This document shows, one piece after another, positions 10,747-22,800 of a DNA stretch of 64,000 nucleotides. Source of the stretch: Gracilariopsis chorda. Taxonomy: Eukaryota > Rhodophyta > Florideophyceae > Gracilariales > Gracilariaceae. Both the position numbers and the translations under genes were made by a program. Each line of letters starts with the position of its first letter. Position 1 is the first letter of the stretch. The stretch spans positions 62,001 through 126,000 of the forward strand of contig NBIV01000186.1 of NCBI GenBank assembly GCA_003194525.1, written 5' to 3'. Under the pieces are notes generated by a model. The model saw only the letters and a program-made list of their open reading frames with translations, made no database searches and was not told the origin of the DNA.

Positions 10747-12361
10747 GGGGACGTGGCTGGAACAATATTGCTAGAAATGTCCGGGGCCCTCATCAGATAT
10801 TAAATAGAAAACAAATACAATAGGATGTATAATACCTTCTTTCAATTTGGACTCGTCATGGCAAGGATTTGGCCCATGGAAAATTATTGTGAGTTGTTGC
10901 GTAGACCTGTTATGCATGACTAAAGATTATGCGCCTGGCATAATTGTCTACAAAAGCCCGACGTCGGCGAACTCCAAGCCAACTCGGGCCAGACCATTTC
11001 TACTTCTTTCGGGTACCCCTAACTTCTCCTAGAGCCGTCTGCTCCTCATTGCCTCCAACACTACTCTACCCCACTTTCTACGCATAACCGTGCAGCTTTA
11101 TCTCCTGCACACCGTAAGTGACTGGGCTGCCTCGGTCTGTTCCGAAATCAACCGGCGTAATAGTTGACTCCAAGCCAAGCAATAGACCTAAGCTTTGGGT
11201 CATGCGTGTTTTGTGAAGAAATTTGTATTCAAATTGCGCTAGAGGTAAAATTAATTTTGGGCGCGCATCGGCTGTCCTCGTTTTTTTCTTTCTACCGCTG
11301 CTATTGAGCAACTGTTCTGTTAAAGCTTTTTGTCATCATTTATTTCCGCCCTGCCTTACTGGAGGCCATGCATCTTTTTTGCCAGTCGATGCAGTACTCA
11401 AGTTGCTATTAACCGTTTTCGGTCTCCTATCTATTGGCATTGCACTCCAGTGCTGGTACTTTCGAGTCACAAACATATTTTCAAGCTACTATCCAGCAAA
11501 GAAGGGTACGAAAAGGACTGTCATCGTCGGTTGTCGCAACCTCCTGCAACATGACACTCACAATGGTTGATTTCAGTGTTCAATTTCAACCAGAAAAATG
11601 AGCAAACGTCGGATGAAATACCATATATAGTCTGGAATGGTCGGGAAACGGTCCGAACAGACAAAACCACAGCTTTAACCAGGTAACACTTTGCATGAAA
11701 CTTTAATGTAAAATTAGAAACGGGGAGAAGCATTGCCTGCTAAACCGATTGGAGGAGACGTAATTCATCAAGGAAAACATCCTGGTCTGTACTTTCACGC
11801 TACGATCCTCCAAAATCAATTTGATGCAAGGGAATTCAAATTCAATACTTGAACTTCGGAAACCTTCTGGTTATTTATGAATACAACACGGGGGCACAAC
11901 CAAAACCATGGCCTAATTGTGATGATATTTTATTGGAGCGGGTGGTAGCGAGACGCATTGTAATCGATGGATAGTATGTTACAGAGTGCGCACGCTGAAT
12001 TTGGTGAATTGTGCATTGGTGGTGGTGAGACAGAAATCAAGTTTGAGAATTGCGTAGGTGACGGTGATCTGATTTGAATTCTCGAAAGAGTCGTTTCAAA
12101 CGAGACTGAGTGGGTTGAATGTGACACCCAATTCTGAAACGGACAAAAGGACAGATCAGAACAAATTTGTTTCCGTATAAGAGATGCTGCATTTTGGCAC
12201 AAACGAGTCCTTCATCTCGAAACACAAAACACAACGTCGTTCAGAACAGTCTTCGTGCTCTTGGTGTTGTTTCATTGCCATGGTTCTCTTCTTTCCTACG
12301 TTCAAAACCACGGTTTTGGTTTTCTCTCTAGTTTAAGTTGGTTTGCTTTAACTGCCTCAAC
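10747..12361. other. Unassigned region upstream of the DIRS-like element
   Basis: I see no gene here. Frames at 11223-11570 (hydrophobic) and 11930-12202 are short and have no motifs. The last few hundred bases before 12362 should hold the 5' end and promoter of the DIRS-like element, but I could not identify its terminal repeat. Confidence 0.35.
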
Positions 12362-13612
12362 ATGTCCGAATCAGATGACATTCATCCTGAAAGACAGATT
12401 GTGCCGCTCACATACAGCAACCGTCAATCAGTCTCCATCGACACGCTTTGTACTGCAAATCACAGCGCCTTGAAGAACATTGTCTCCACCGCTCCAAATC
12501 ATGTTCGTAGTCAAGTTTCTGCTGTGCCAAGAAGTGTGTACAAACTTCTGGCTATTGTTCTTGGTTGGCGAGAAAATATGCTTGCAAGCGGAGGCAACAG
12601 TACTGAACCCGCGGATGATCCACGTGAAATAGAAAGAATGTTCTCGTTATCTGTTGAGGATCTTGACAAAATGGCATTAAGCAACCTCTCGGACTTGGTT
12701 AAGCTTGTTGAAACCTGTATGCGCCTCGATTCGAAACTCAGTCCGAGAGCGTATGATTCAGACGACGCAAAGTCTGTTTGTAGTCTCATTCTCAAATGGC
12801 AGCTGGGGGCAACTCGTGCAGCTCTCGAACGAAGAGACATGGCTCAGGTAGACGATATTACGCAGGCTCCCACGCGAATTCTGGACGATACGCCTCCAGC
12901 GCCCAAAAGGCCCAACCCTTTGGATGACCTGCTGCCTCAAGATGTGAACACAAAGAGACAAAAGATTCATCATGTCGCTGGAGTCCCCACTGGAGAAGGT
13001 GACGAAGAAGCACAGGATTTTTATTCAAGGCTCGGAGGCCCAACGCCCGTACGTCCGAGCTAGCTTGCAGCGTATCCGGGCCACTCTTCCGTACTCCTCA
13101 ACGTTCAGCAACTCATGGGGCCATCTATTCTTCACTCTTTCTGCCAAGAAGGTCTGAATATCGAATTGGTAGTCCGAAATGTCAGATGGACGCGCCAGTC
13201 GGACGGAAGACCCTTCAGCTCAGAAGTAGAAGCCCTCACTTTGGCGAGATGTCTTCACTTTCACTTCTTCACATTCGTGACCATGGAAGAAGCAGTCACA
13301 AAAGCTCCATGGACGGAAGTAGCCCTTCGAAAACTCTGGGCTCTCTTGGAAGTAGAGAATTTGACTTCCAGGCCCAGTCCGTTAACTCGCGACGAAGCTT
13401 TACAACATGTCCTACCTTCTCTGGAAGTGTATCCCGACACTGGTATAAGAGTTCCAGCTATGCGTTCAATCGTCAACCGGCACATATCTGCAGCATCAAG
13501 GGCTCGAAGTGCGGTACGAAGTTTAGCAAAGCGACCGACTAGGGGACCTCAAAGACCCAAGAGACCCAGAGCAATTCATCGCGACAACACCACCGAAACA
13601 CCTCAGTTGTAA
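12362..13612 (+). pseudogene. DIRS-like ORF1 (Gag-like), interrupted by TAG
   Basis: The first ATG is at 12362 and 233 codons follow to TAG at 13061-13063. The same frame continues without a break to TAA at 13610-13612, so the original product was about 416 residues. The N-terminal part is helical (SVYKLLAIVLGW, LDKMALSNLSDLVKLVETC). The middle is Pro-rich and basic (PPAPKRPNPLDD). The C-terminal part is conserved in the relic at 35.4 kb (WTRQ...SEVE.LT..RC) and ends very basic (RPTRGPQRPKRPRA), suggesting nucleic-acid binding. ORF1 proteins of such elements are thought to act as Gag. A CAG-to-TAG change would explain the single stop. Start choice: the ATG matches the position of the homologous start at 19468. 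Confidence 0.7.
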
Positions 13613-13614
13613 TT

Positions 13615-15759
13615 GATCCTGTCAGCCCTCGAACCTTTCCTTTCACTCAGTTTCTATGAAAAGGGCCCCTTTGCGGCGCTGGATCGCACATTACTGAAGT
13701 TCTCGCTTCTCTAGATTTCCTTTTCCTCGGGTACAGTAAGCCTAAAAGCTTCAACAATATCCCCCGAACTCAAACCAGAGCAGCAGTCCGTTCGATTGTG
13801 AAGAGACATTCTGACATCACCAAGGCCTACGGAGGTCACGAAGTGCAGAGCCTCTCTTTCCCACGCTGGGTCGCAAGGAAGTCCACCAAAATTCTTCATG
13901 TTGAAGACGAGCTCGTACGAGACTCTACTCAGTTCCTTGATTCTCTCCAGTCGGCTGGTCTAGTACGGGGTGATTTTACGATGATTCGGGCCGCTCGTCT
14001 GGACTTGCCAGCCGAGACGTCATCTGATCATTCTGTTTGGACCAGTCGAATGCCAACACAAGTCCAGCGTTTGTTTCTCGGGGATGGTTTCAATCAGCTT
14101 CTCCAAACCATTCAGATGTACATATCAAGTGCTGACGTTCCACCACCTCGCATCCATTGTGCTCCGAATCAATACCCTCAAATGCTACTCCGCCTCTCTG
14201 ATTCTGGAATGTTGCAGTGGTCACTTGATGATGAAGAGAATACTTCATATAGGGAGCTTGCGAACCATCTTACCATGACTTCGTTTGCTGTCGTGAAAGA
14301 CGAACAGAAAGACCGGTTAATCAGCTGGGCGAGGGTGCAAAACATTTGCATTCCTGACTCACCTCACGTGTCTCTGCCTAACCCTGGAAATTTTTCTGCT
14401 GTACTTCTCTCCGATACGACACTCGATTTGTCCAGCTTTTTCCTTGACATCTCAAATATGTTCCACAACATTCGTCTTCCCTTCAACCTAGCCGCTTTGT
14501 TCCCTTTGGCTCAGATTGCATTTGGAGATCTTCCCGGAAAACTCCAAAGATACATAGAACGATCCTTGGGTTTCAGGCCCCGTCAAGCTCAGAAGATGCG
14601 ACCCTGTCAACGTACATTGCCAATGGGATTCAAATGGTCAGTCTTTATTGGACATACCTTTGTCGAGTGATGCTACGTCGAAGCTTTTCGCATTTTTCAA
14701 GACCCATCGCGCACACTCGGATTTACATCCACTTTCCCTTTCCCAATCCTTTTGCACAAACAGAACGGCACAGTGAAGTTGACATCGAACTGTTCCTTGA
14801 TACTACACATTATTGATGACCTCAACTTCGTACTTGCAGGATGGAGCGACCAGGACGCCATAAGGCTCCAAAACCTCGTTGAGTCTGTGCTTCAACGGAA
14901 CCAGTTACCTATCAAACGTGCAAGATCATCACCAACCGGTGAACTGGAAAAGAATCAGCTCACGTTCATGGGATGGAACTGGTGCCTACAAAGACACATC
15001 TTGCGACCGAAACTAGAAAAGTTGAACTCTGCGCTCACAAGCATATCCGCGATCATCAAGTCCCCCTTGGAAGAATCAAGAGTTCGTTCATCTGTGGGAA
15101 AACTTATTTGGATCGCTTGAGGATGCCGGCCTTTGCTCTCTATTCTTTATCGCACCTTTCAATTTCTGGAACAGCCTTCGAAGGTCAAGAACTCAATTCA
15201 AGTCGCCGTTTTTCGAGAGCTAACATTGCTGGAAAGACTGCTCCCGCTTTCATCCATTCGTCTCAATAGACTTTACTGGAATCATGTCATCGCCATCGAC
15301 GCCTCCCCCGACGCCGGAGCAGTTGTATATACTAAAGCCAACACTTTGTGGATATGGAATCTTACTGCCCTTGCTTTTGAAGGCCCGTCTGTGAATGCAA
15401 GTGCAGTGCTGTCTTACTTTGTTCAAAATCACCACTGTGACACAGCTTTTGTTCACAAATGGCGAAGAGATGAACATATTAATGTTCTTGAAGCACATAC
15501 TGCGGTCCTTGCTTTGGAATGGGCAGCCTCCTTTGACATAACTGGTCTGCGCGTCCTGATACTTTCGGATTCTATGGTTACTATTGGCGCCTTTCGAAAG
15601 GGCCGCTCTTCATCTTCGAGTCTGTGTCTCCCATGTAGACGATACGCAGGAGTGTGCATCGCTCACGACTTGGAACCTTTGTTCGTCCACGTACCTACAA
15701 CCCTAAACCCCGCCGACGGCCCTTCTCGAGCACGTTTTAAGGCGGGAAGCTATGAGTAG
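13615..15759 (+). pseudogene. DIRS-like reverse transcriptase and RNase H, interrupted only by TGA codons
   Basis: One frame runs from 13615 to TAG at 15757-15759, broken only by TGA at 13657, 14668 and 15118. RT: first catalytic Asp in FFLDISNMFHNIRLP (near 14440), LPMGFKWSVFIGHTF near 14625, and the catalytic Asp pair in HIIDDLNFVLAG near 14812. The first residue of the usual YxDD box is Ile here. Post-palm segment: LTFMGWNWCLQRHILRPKL. RNase H: AIDASPDAG, NVLEAHTAVLALEW, SDSMVTIGAFRKGRSS and NPADGPSR supply the four acidic residues. The product would convert element RNA to DNA and remove the RNA strand. The true start is unclear; the frame may be expressed by frameshift or reinitiation after ORF1 (TAA at 13612). 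Confidence 0.8.
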
Positions 15760-16950
15760 CGTACGGCTTCCATCCAGGCCGACTCACGCAGAAAACGATT
15801 CAGCCAGGATGAACCGCATTGCAAGGCCACGACTCAGTCTCTCTCACATTGCATTTGAACGGCAATGGAAGAAATCGTTTATCAGTAACTTCGGCATCCA
15901 GAAGAAAAGCTTGAAGCATCGAGAGACCAGCAGCAGATATTTTTGCACTCCCAATCGAATGGACGGTTTCAAACTTCCTACGGAAAATTTCTTCGAGAAG
16001 TATCCACTTATTGCCGCCACCCTGTCTCCGAATACACGAGATTTGTATGTTAATGCGTACACTGATTTCAAACGTTCGCTCCGATATATACCGTGTTCGC
16101 CAAATGAGCTTGATGAGTGCTTTGTCGATTATTTGCACGAAGCGTGCAATGAGAACCGTTCAGCAGGTCAACGTCAACAGCTAGTCTATGCTCTAGCCTT
16201 TCTGTCGTTATCTGTACCCTCCTCAGACCTCCATTTCAAGTTATCTCGACGAGCATTGATTGGTTGGAATAAGTTGAACCCTCCTTTATCCGCATTGCCT
16301 CTTACAAAGCTCTTCATGATGGCTTTTGCTCAATATTTCATCTCGCAGAATTGTTTGCACGCTGCAGTTGCACTTTTCGTACAATGGTGTACCTACATCA
16401 GAGCCTCGGAGGTTCTTGCACTACGTAAATGTGATGTGGTTCTACCTCAAGAAGTGCGTATTTCCTACGCTGGAGGCCAGATCATCGGGATTAATATTGA
16501 GAAATCAAAGACTGGTCCCATGCAGTTTACACCGATTTGAGACAAATTTGTGATAACCCTGTTGCAAAGTTACCTCGAAAGTCTCTCAGGCCACTTAGAG
16601 TCAACCTTATTTGACTTGCATTATGAGGAGTATAACTTGCTTTTTAAACAAGCCGCTCAGCATTTTGGTATACAGTCAAATCGATTCACTACGCATTCAG
16701 CAAGAATTGGGGGTGCGCTTACCGATTTCCTTGCTGGCCATTCTGCGAAAACTATTGCACTTACGGGCGATGGAAATCGTTTTCGTCACTGCAAAGGTAT
16801 TTAACGAACGGCCGTTCTGCCGTTACTCGAATCAAAATTTCAACCGAGATGCAAACCCAAGTTTCTGGCTACGCAGATTGTTTTGAGAAACTTCTACGGC
16901 AATGTTTTAATTACAAAGACGTTGAAATTCTCAGAACCCGCCACGAGTAA
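15752..16950 (+). pseudogene. DIRS-like tyrosine recombinase
   Basis: The ATG at 15752 overlaps the stop of the RT-RNase H frame (ATGAGTAG). The first 262 codons run to TGA at 16538-16540. The same frame continues to about 16763, where a single-base frameshift leads to the C-terminal part, ending in TAA at 16948-16950, about 400 residues in all. Catalytic residues of the tyrosine-recombinase superfamily are visible: Arg in TYIRASEVLAL, His-x-x-Arg in THSARIGG, Trp in GRWKS (after the frameshift) and the nucleophile Tyr in LQRYLTNG. The N-terminal half is a helical core-binding-like domain. The enzyme would integrate circular cDNA without target duplication. The stop and frameshift make this copy inactive unless they are sequencing errors. 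Confidence 0.8.
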
Positions 16951-18244
16951 ATTACTCTCATTTTGGGATTGGCAAGGCAAGGCCAAACCTTGCACTGTTG
17001 CGACTCGGAGTCACAACAATCCCCTTTCACGACGATTGGGTTGCCTTGCGTACAAGCGAAAGAACATTTCCTGGTGCACATCCAGGAAATCCGACATCGT
17101 GTAAACACTTTGGTTCTTCAACAGCAATGATATTCTGGCCGCGTACAGAGCGTAATAAATATCTTTTCATGAGGATCTCAGCCAATATACTGTATTTGCC
17201 CTGCTTTCAAGGCTTACAAGTTTTTGGACGAATTAAATACTATACAAGCACCTGTCTAAACTTCCGAGCATCACATTTTTCTGTGAGAATCGCTTTTCAT
17301 CCTCATACCGTCCGTTTTCATCTTCACCGCTCGTCAGATGAGCGAAAAATATTATGCCGTGAAGTGATCCTATATTGCTGGTGGTCTCTACCAAATATCT
17401 TAAGCAAAGACAGTCTCATACCCATTATCGAATTGAAGTAATAAAATTTTCAAACAGAAACAAATTGTCAACGATTAGACCAACATTAAACGTAATTATT
17501 TTGACTAATACAATAGGTTACTGAAACGGTTATGCCATGACAATTGAAAATGGCTTCTGACCTCAGGCAACTCTGCGCACGGCGTCATCCGAGCTGTGTC
17601 GTGTATTACAGAAACTTTGGAGGTCTCTAAGAGTGCTATTGTGAGCTGATGATCGCAACAGCACACGTAGCGCCACGGGGCGCCACGGTGCCTAGAACGG
17701 CCAAAACCGTAGAGTTCTGTGTACCCCAATTTTGTATGTTTGGATGGAAATACGTCGTCAATCACAGACAATAAGCGTCTAAAGCCACTCACCAGCAAGC
17801 TGTGCTGCTGCTGCGGAATATTTTAGGTGGCAGAGAGGCGTTTCTCCAAACAGCCGCATTGTATGGGCATACGGGACGTGTCAAAAACATATTGATTATC
17901 CCGAATTAGCGAAGCAGCAACACCATTTATGACTCTGACCTATTTCGTCTCTACTGAAATCAACTGCAATCTGATGGTGTTATTTACTGATTCAATTGTA
18001 ATACTTGGTCCAATAGTGAAAAAGAGATATTCTGTTGTACCCATGTTGTTCCGATGCAAAAGATTTGCTGATCTGTATATTATGTGCAACATTACAGCAG
18101 CGTTTCTGCTCATTGCTTCCCACAAAAATCCAACAGAGAAATCTTTTTGACCTCTTATGTCTTTCGAGTAGCTCAGACTATCATATAAAAGTTGCGATGC
18201 AGAACGGTGGCAAGCGGCATAGAATCTGCAACACCAGGGAATGG
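16951..18244. other. Unassigned region 3' of the DIRS-like element
   Basis: No recognisable gene. It should contain the 3' end of the DIRS-like element, but I could not define a terminal repeat. A minus-strand frame at 17798-17505 (97 residues) has no motif I know. Confidence 0.35.
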
Positions 18245-18390
18245 GAGCAGCATGTAGTGCTTAATGTTGCTGGCGGTAGTGCGGTAGTGAGTTATGCTTT
18301 AAAACCATTTGATTAGAGGCTATACTCTGTCATAAACGTGAACCAAAACCACGCAGAACCCATGGCAGTTGAAAGTTGAAAACAATGGGT
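18245..18390 (+). repeat. Dispersed repeat, copy 1 (noncoding)
   Basis: This block aligns with 18580-18720 and with 42830-42960 (and its duplicate near 58925-59050). Shared blocks include GGAGCAGCATG, CTATACTCTGTC and the AGTTGAAAGTTGAA tail. This copy has several stops in the frame that is open in the others. Confidence 0.6.
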
Positions 18391-18499
18391 TTTCAAAGAA
18401 ATGAAGAAGTTGATTCACTTGAAAAATTTTCCGGCCGTTTGTAGTGGAACCGCTGCTCGGTCTTCTCTAACGGACTTTTCAAACCTGTTCTACTCACTC

Positions 18500-18720
18500 G
18501 TCAGCATTAAGGGCCGGACGAAAGACTGCCGTTAGTTTCAGTCACCAAATATCATTGAACACTCACCCTCCTATTTCCGACGCAGCATGGTGTGCTTATT
18601 CTTGCTATTGGTAGCCAGTTTCTTCTTGAAAAAAGATAGTCAGAGTGTATACTCTCTCAATATTCTGAAACCGAACCACATCAAGTTCTTATTAGTTCAA
18701 AGTTGAACAATAATAAACCT
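18500..18720 (+). repeat. Dispersed repeat, copy 2
   Basis: A second copy lies about 335 bp after copy 1. In the frame ending at TGA near 18705 it can be read for 51 codons without a stop and aligns codon for codon, without indels, with the end of the ORF at 58674-59039 (shared VYS.....NH.K.L..QS). This could be a remnant of coding sequence or a conserved noncoding repeat end. Confidence 0.55.
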
Positions 18721-19467
18721 TACTGCGTTCAATTTGTGCCACAGCTACGTTTTTACCTCTTGGCTGTCAATGTTCCACAGAAAAGTCGGCAAAGAACGCC
18801 CTTTGTATTATATGACAAATTTCGAGCACACCACCAGTTTTGTGATCTATGGTGCACTGAAAGCGTTCCATTAGCGATGGAAAGTCGAAGAAATGAACTG
18901 TAAAAAGTTGGTTTCAGTGGTATTATAGTTTTGGCTTAGATGAAAATAAACCACTCGTGGCATATTCGAAAGAAAGAAGTACGTACTATGACATAGTTGT
19001 CTTGATCATTTATTTGCCTCGTTTCAGAGCAACTGGTCAAGTCAAAACGTAATGTATTGGAGCTGAATCCAGAACGTGACGCGCTTTGTTGTTAATACTG
19101 TGTGACGCATGGCGATGAGTTCTGACGTCGAGTGAAGACAAAGCATCTGGTACTTTGATTGACAATCTGTCGAAATTATCTTCTCTCAAGTCAAAGATGG
19201 CAATCACGATTCCCATGCAAATCTGCACAAAACTTTTTTAGATCTTTGGAGGATTGTTTGTCACATTCGAAAGATGGTGCTTTTTTGACAGCGGCATATC
19301 TGAAGCAGCACAAATTGTTTCGACTACACAACTGTTGAACATCTTGCGCAGGTTGTCAGCCTGACATTCTCTGAAGTCCTTCTGCAGACTCTGCGTGTCT
19401 TTCTGATTACAATCACGTCGTATTTTAGCTCTTCTCATCGTACTTTTGCTCGTTTTCTTTTTGCATA
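18721..19467. other. Unassigned region upstream of second DIRS ORF1 relic
   Basis: No gene recognised. By position the last 250 bp could be the 5' leader of the second DIRS-like copy; similarity to the leader of the first copy is weak by eye. Confidence 0.3.
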
Positions 19468-19860
19468 ATGGCTGATGCGGACAGTATTCAACCTGAAAGC
19501 ATGAAATGGGTCATTATGTCCTTTGCAAATATATCTTCGACTATCATCAAAAACATGTGTGATGCCAATGATAGAGCACTAACATCTGTCTTAACGACTG
19601 CACCACACGAGCACAAGGAAAAAATTCACCGAATCCCAGAAATATATGTAAGGTGTTGGTAATGGTTTATTCATGGAGTAATGGAAAATGAGAACTGACC
19701 GGTCTGCGTGTACTACTAAGCTTTAAAACGGGCAAAAGAATATAAAGAGAGTTCTTTATGCAGATGAACTTAAGAAAATGGCTTATGGAAGTACTGATGA
19801 ATTGGTGAGAATCATAAAACGGTTTCTACGCGCCGACATAACGTCAGTAACACAGATCTT
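19468..19860 (+). pseudogene. DIRS-like ORF1 relic, second copy
   Basis: The ATG at 19468 opens a 64-codon frame whose start (MADADSIQPES) parallels MSESDDIHPER of the ORF1 at 12362 and whose later part (TSVLTTAPHEHKEKI) parallels KNIVSTAPNHVRSQV. After a stop and a frame change, 19763-19840 reads DELKKMAYGSTDELVRIIKR, matching EDLDKMALSNLSDLVKLVET of the same protein. The rest is lost. It is older than the copy at 12.4 kb and may have been cut by the Helitron sequence that follows. Confidence 0.65.
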
Positions 19861-20250
19861 TAACGCATATCACAAAACGTATCTCATAATTTCTTTCTTA
19901 AATGGAATAGTCAGGCCAGTCATGAAGTTCTGAATAAAACAGATGTTGCCGTCGACTCTCGACTACCTTTTCATAAGTATTTTCTGATTTTCCAGCTCCA
20001 GAATCAAAGCGAATAGCTACTCTCTCAGAAATTCATCCAAAAGAGACAATGTGGACCAACGCCGTCGGCAGAATCAGTAGTGACCATATTCATATAAAGT
20101 TGGTTATATGCGTACCGGGTCAGCTCGTGTTAGCAGTTTTCCCTACAAATGGATGCATTTTGATGGATCTCTTGGTACGTATGCACTCCGACGGGTTGGG
20201 TATACTTAGCTCTGTACAGGAGCAACGCGTGGTACGCGTGGGGCATTTAC

Positions 20251-22560
20251 ATGCAACCACGTCTGGTGGGCGCCGTCAACGCTTGGAGACTTTTAGAGTT
20301 TCGACATGTTCACATCCTACCAAAAGTAGAGCGACTGGCCATTCACTTGGAAGGAGAGCTAACGTTTCTGGTCAGAGGTCCAAACCAGCTCGTTTCTGCA
20401 ACAAAGCCGTCTACCATGGAGAGATACTTTGCAAGGCTAGAAGCATATGAAAACCACGACTACCTTTTGTAATTTGAAAAAGTTTGATTTTGAGTGTACG
20501 CTTCCTGCCCACTTGCTTAGCCATTAAGACAAAGACAGAACTAACGGGGTAACAGACGACTGTGATCCACCCATGTACGTGAAAGAACGCACCGAAGACG
20601 AACAGTGCATCGCAAGGATGAGAGATGTTTCACCGTCCGACCATGAGCTCTTTACTCTGCGCTTGCTGCTCATGAATGAATTCTCGAGCTCTTATGAAGA
20701 CTTTAGGACATTCAACAAACAGCAGTATGAAACGTATCGTGAAACTGCGATTGAAGGCGGACTGCTGGCGGACGCATCAGAGTTTTACATTACCTTCCAG
20801 GAAGCAGTGCAGATGTACATCTCACCTTCTGAGCTACGATATCTGGTTGTCACACAATACCAACAAGGCACAGACCTAAAAAAAAGGCCGTTGACAACTG
20901 AGAGGTGCTATGTAGTGACATACATATAAAAGATGAGCAGCAACAAGAGCAAGGAATTTATTGACGTGTGGTGGATATCTCAGACCAGCACGGAGGACGA
21001 CTGCTTTGCGATCACAGCTTGTTCTCCCAACAGCTACAGCAGGATCATACAGCATTGAATGACACAAATTGAGCTTCAACTACTCGAGACGCGCGCGTGC
21101 TGGAAAATGCGTCATCGTTGCAGTCAAGGTACGCCAACTTAAACCCTCGCCAAAGACAAGTCATGGAAACCGTCATTACCACATTTAATGACCATCAGGC
21201 GTTGCAAGAGCGAACAAGCACTCCTTGAAAGGTGTTCTTTTTGCAAGGATCCGCAGGAACTGGAGTGACATACGTAATCAACCTCCTTCTCGATATCGCT
21301 GAGTTGAAAGGATGGCTCGCCGAAATGACTGCTACAACAGGCATTGCAGTTTTGTTTCACGAAGGAGGCCGCACGTTACATAGCCTGCGTGGACAAGGTG
21401 TAGCTGAAAAGGGCAGCACAAGCAGCACTGGATCCACTTTGTTAAAGTACGGTCCCGGATCCCAACGTGCAGAACTGCTACGCAAAATACAACTGCTCGT
21501 CCTGGATGAGGCGTCCATGCTCTCAAGGAAGCTCTTCAAACTCAAGGATGCGTTGCTCAAAGATCTTCGCTGCAGTGGATTCGAAAAACCGTCTCCGTTT
21601 AGGGGTCTAACCATCATTCTATCCGCTGACTACTACCATCTACTCCCAGTGATGCTGCAGGTGTACATGGAGGCCGAGCCAAGTGGAAATGTAAGACGAT
21701 TGTACACAAAAATTCTCAACGAATTGCCGTGGAAGAGTGCTTTGCGGACATTGTGCTCAGTTCTAGTGCTGTACCTCACCGAACATGTACGCCAAGCCGA
21801 TGATCTGCCATTTGCGTCACTGGTACGTTCCATTGCAGGGAACACAATATCCAACAACGCTCCAATACCACTCAGATCTACCAGTGGGATGCAACACGCC
21901 TACCAATTCCTGTGGAAATGGCTCACAATACAACGGGAGGATGGTGTGGATCTCATGAAAATGCTCATTGCATCCACAAAACAGTTGGTCGACGAACATA
22001 ATGCGGCGGCGCTATATGTGTTTCTTGGTGAGCGCTTCACTCTTCTATCAGGGACAATAGTGAAACCTGATCTTGGACTTACCCCAGATTCTGAAGTCGC
22101 GAGTACTATCGTTCCCGAGTTTTCATATCAGTATGCGCCTACTGGAGTACCGCCTCACATATTGGAATTGAAGATAAATGTGCCGGTTATGGTAATTTAG
22201 AACGTGTTGCATCTCCCTGTGGTAATCGGTAAGCTGTTCGTAGTCGTGCGTGCGGATCAGCTTACGATGCCAGTGGCTCGATTCGACGAAAACGGAGAGG
22301 TGCTGGAACGACAGATCCAAAATCGTACCGACTTCACGTTTTCTTTCGCAGACATTCGCATGATTTAAAGGTAGTTTCCCATATGTTTCGCGTTTGCAGC
22401 TACCGTACAATAAGGATAGAGAAAGAACTTGGATGGCTTGGTTGTGGATGTGGGATCGAACGTCTTCTGCGCCGGTCAGTTGTAGGTCGCATTGTGAAGC
22501 GATCAAAAGAACGACCATGTGCTGCTCCTGCATGAACCGCAGCTTTCATCAAAAAATGCG
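20251..22560 (+). pseudogene. Helitron Rep-helicase relic (PIF1-like helicase part)
   Basis: Successive plus-strand pieces match the helicase half of Helitron RepHel proteins. 20251-20472: ARYVGA-type segment (LVGAVNAWRLLEF, then LAIHLEGE). 20573-20929: pre-helicase segment (LFTLRLLLMNEFSSSYEDFR, YRETAIEGGLLAD). 21232-22200: PIF1 helicase core with Walker A-like GSAGTGVTY, Walker B LLVLDEASML, a motif-III-like SADYYHLLPV and LTEHVRQADDLPF. Near 22460: the terminal GQLYVALS motif, with two stops inside it. The Walker A Lys is Val (GTG at 21265), which should abolish ATP hydrolysis. Frameshifts and stops confirm a pseudogene. I found no Rep HUH motif and no clear CTRR 3' end. Helitrons move by rolling-circle-like transposition; this copy cannot. 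Confidence 0.8.
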
Positions 22561-22800
22561 CACACAATTCATCCCATGCCTATGGCTATTGCCAACCCAG
22601 TGCTGCCTGAAAACATTCAGTTCTGCATGCTTCCACAACCGTAATCATACATTTTGCATTCTGCATTCATTGAGTTAAACTACTCGCTTTTCTGCTTTTG
22701 CCTTCTCCACCCTTTCCTCCTTCCCACCGCTTTTTATCACTCCTACACAACGGCGCACAGCGCTGCACGTGGCGGAAAGCCGCTTCCCCTTGTCTCTACA

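Larger units (their letters stand above)
12362..16950 (+). mobile_element. DIRS-like tyrosine-recombinase retrotransposon (coding span)
   Basis: Three coding blocks lie in the order typical of DIRS-like elements: ORF1, RT plus RNase H, then a tyrosine recombinase in place of a DDE integrase. RT-RNase H and recombinase ORFs overlap by 8 bp (ATGAGTAG at 15752-15759). Interruptions are few: TAG at 13061, TGA at 13657, 14668, 15118 and 16538, and one frameshift near 16763. All key catalytic residues remain, so the copy is young compared with the relics around it. Terminal repeats were not identified, so the span given is coding only. Relatives are at 19.5 kb and, within the duplicated units, at 35.4 and 51.5 kb. 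Confidence 0.85.

Noticed and set aside
13657-16540. Reassignment of UGA to an amino acid, suggested by TGA-only interruptions
   Set aside because: ORF1 is broken by TAG, the gypsy relic has mixed stops, and CGA-to-TGA deamination explains the data more simply; intact host genes give no in-frame TGA.
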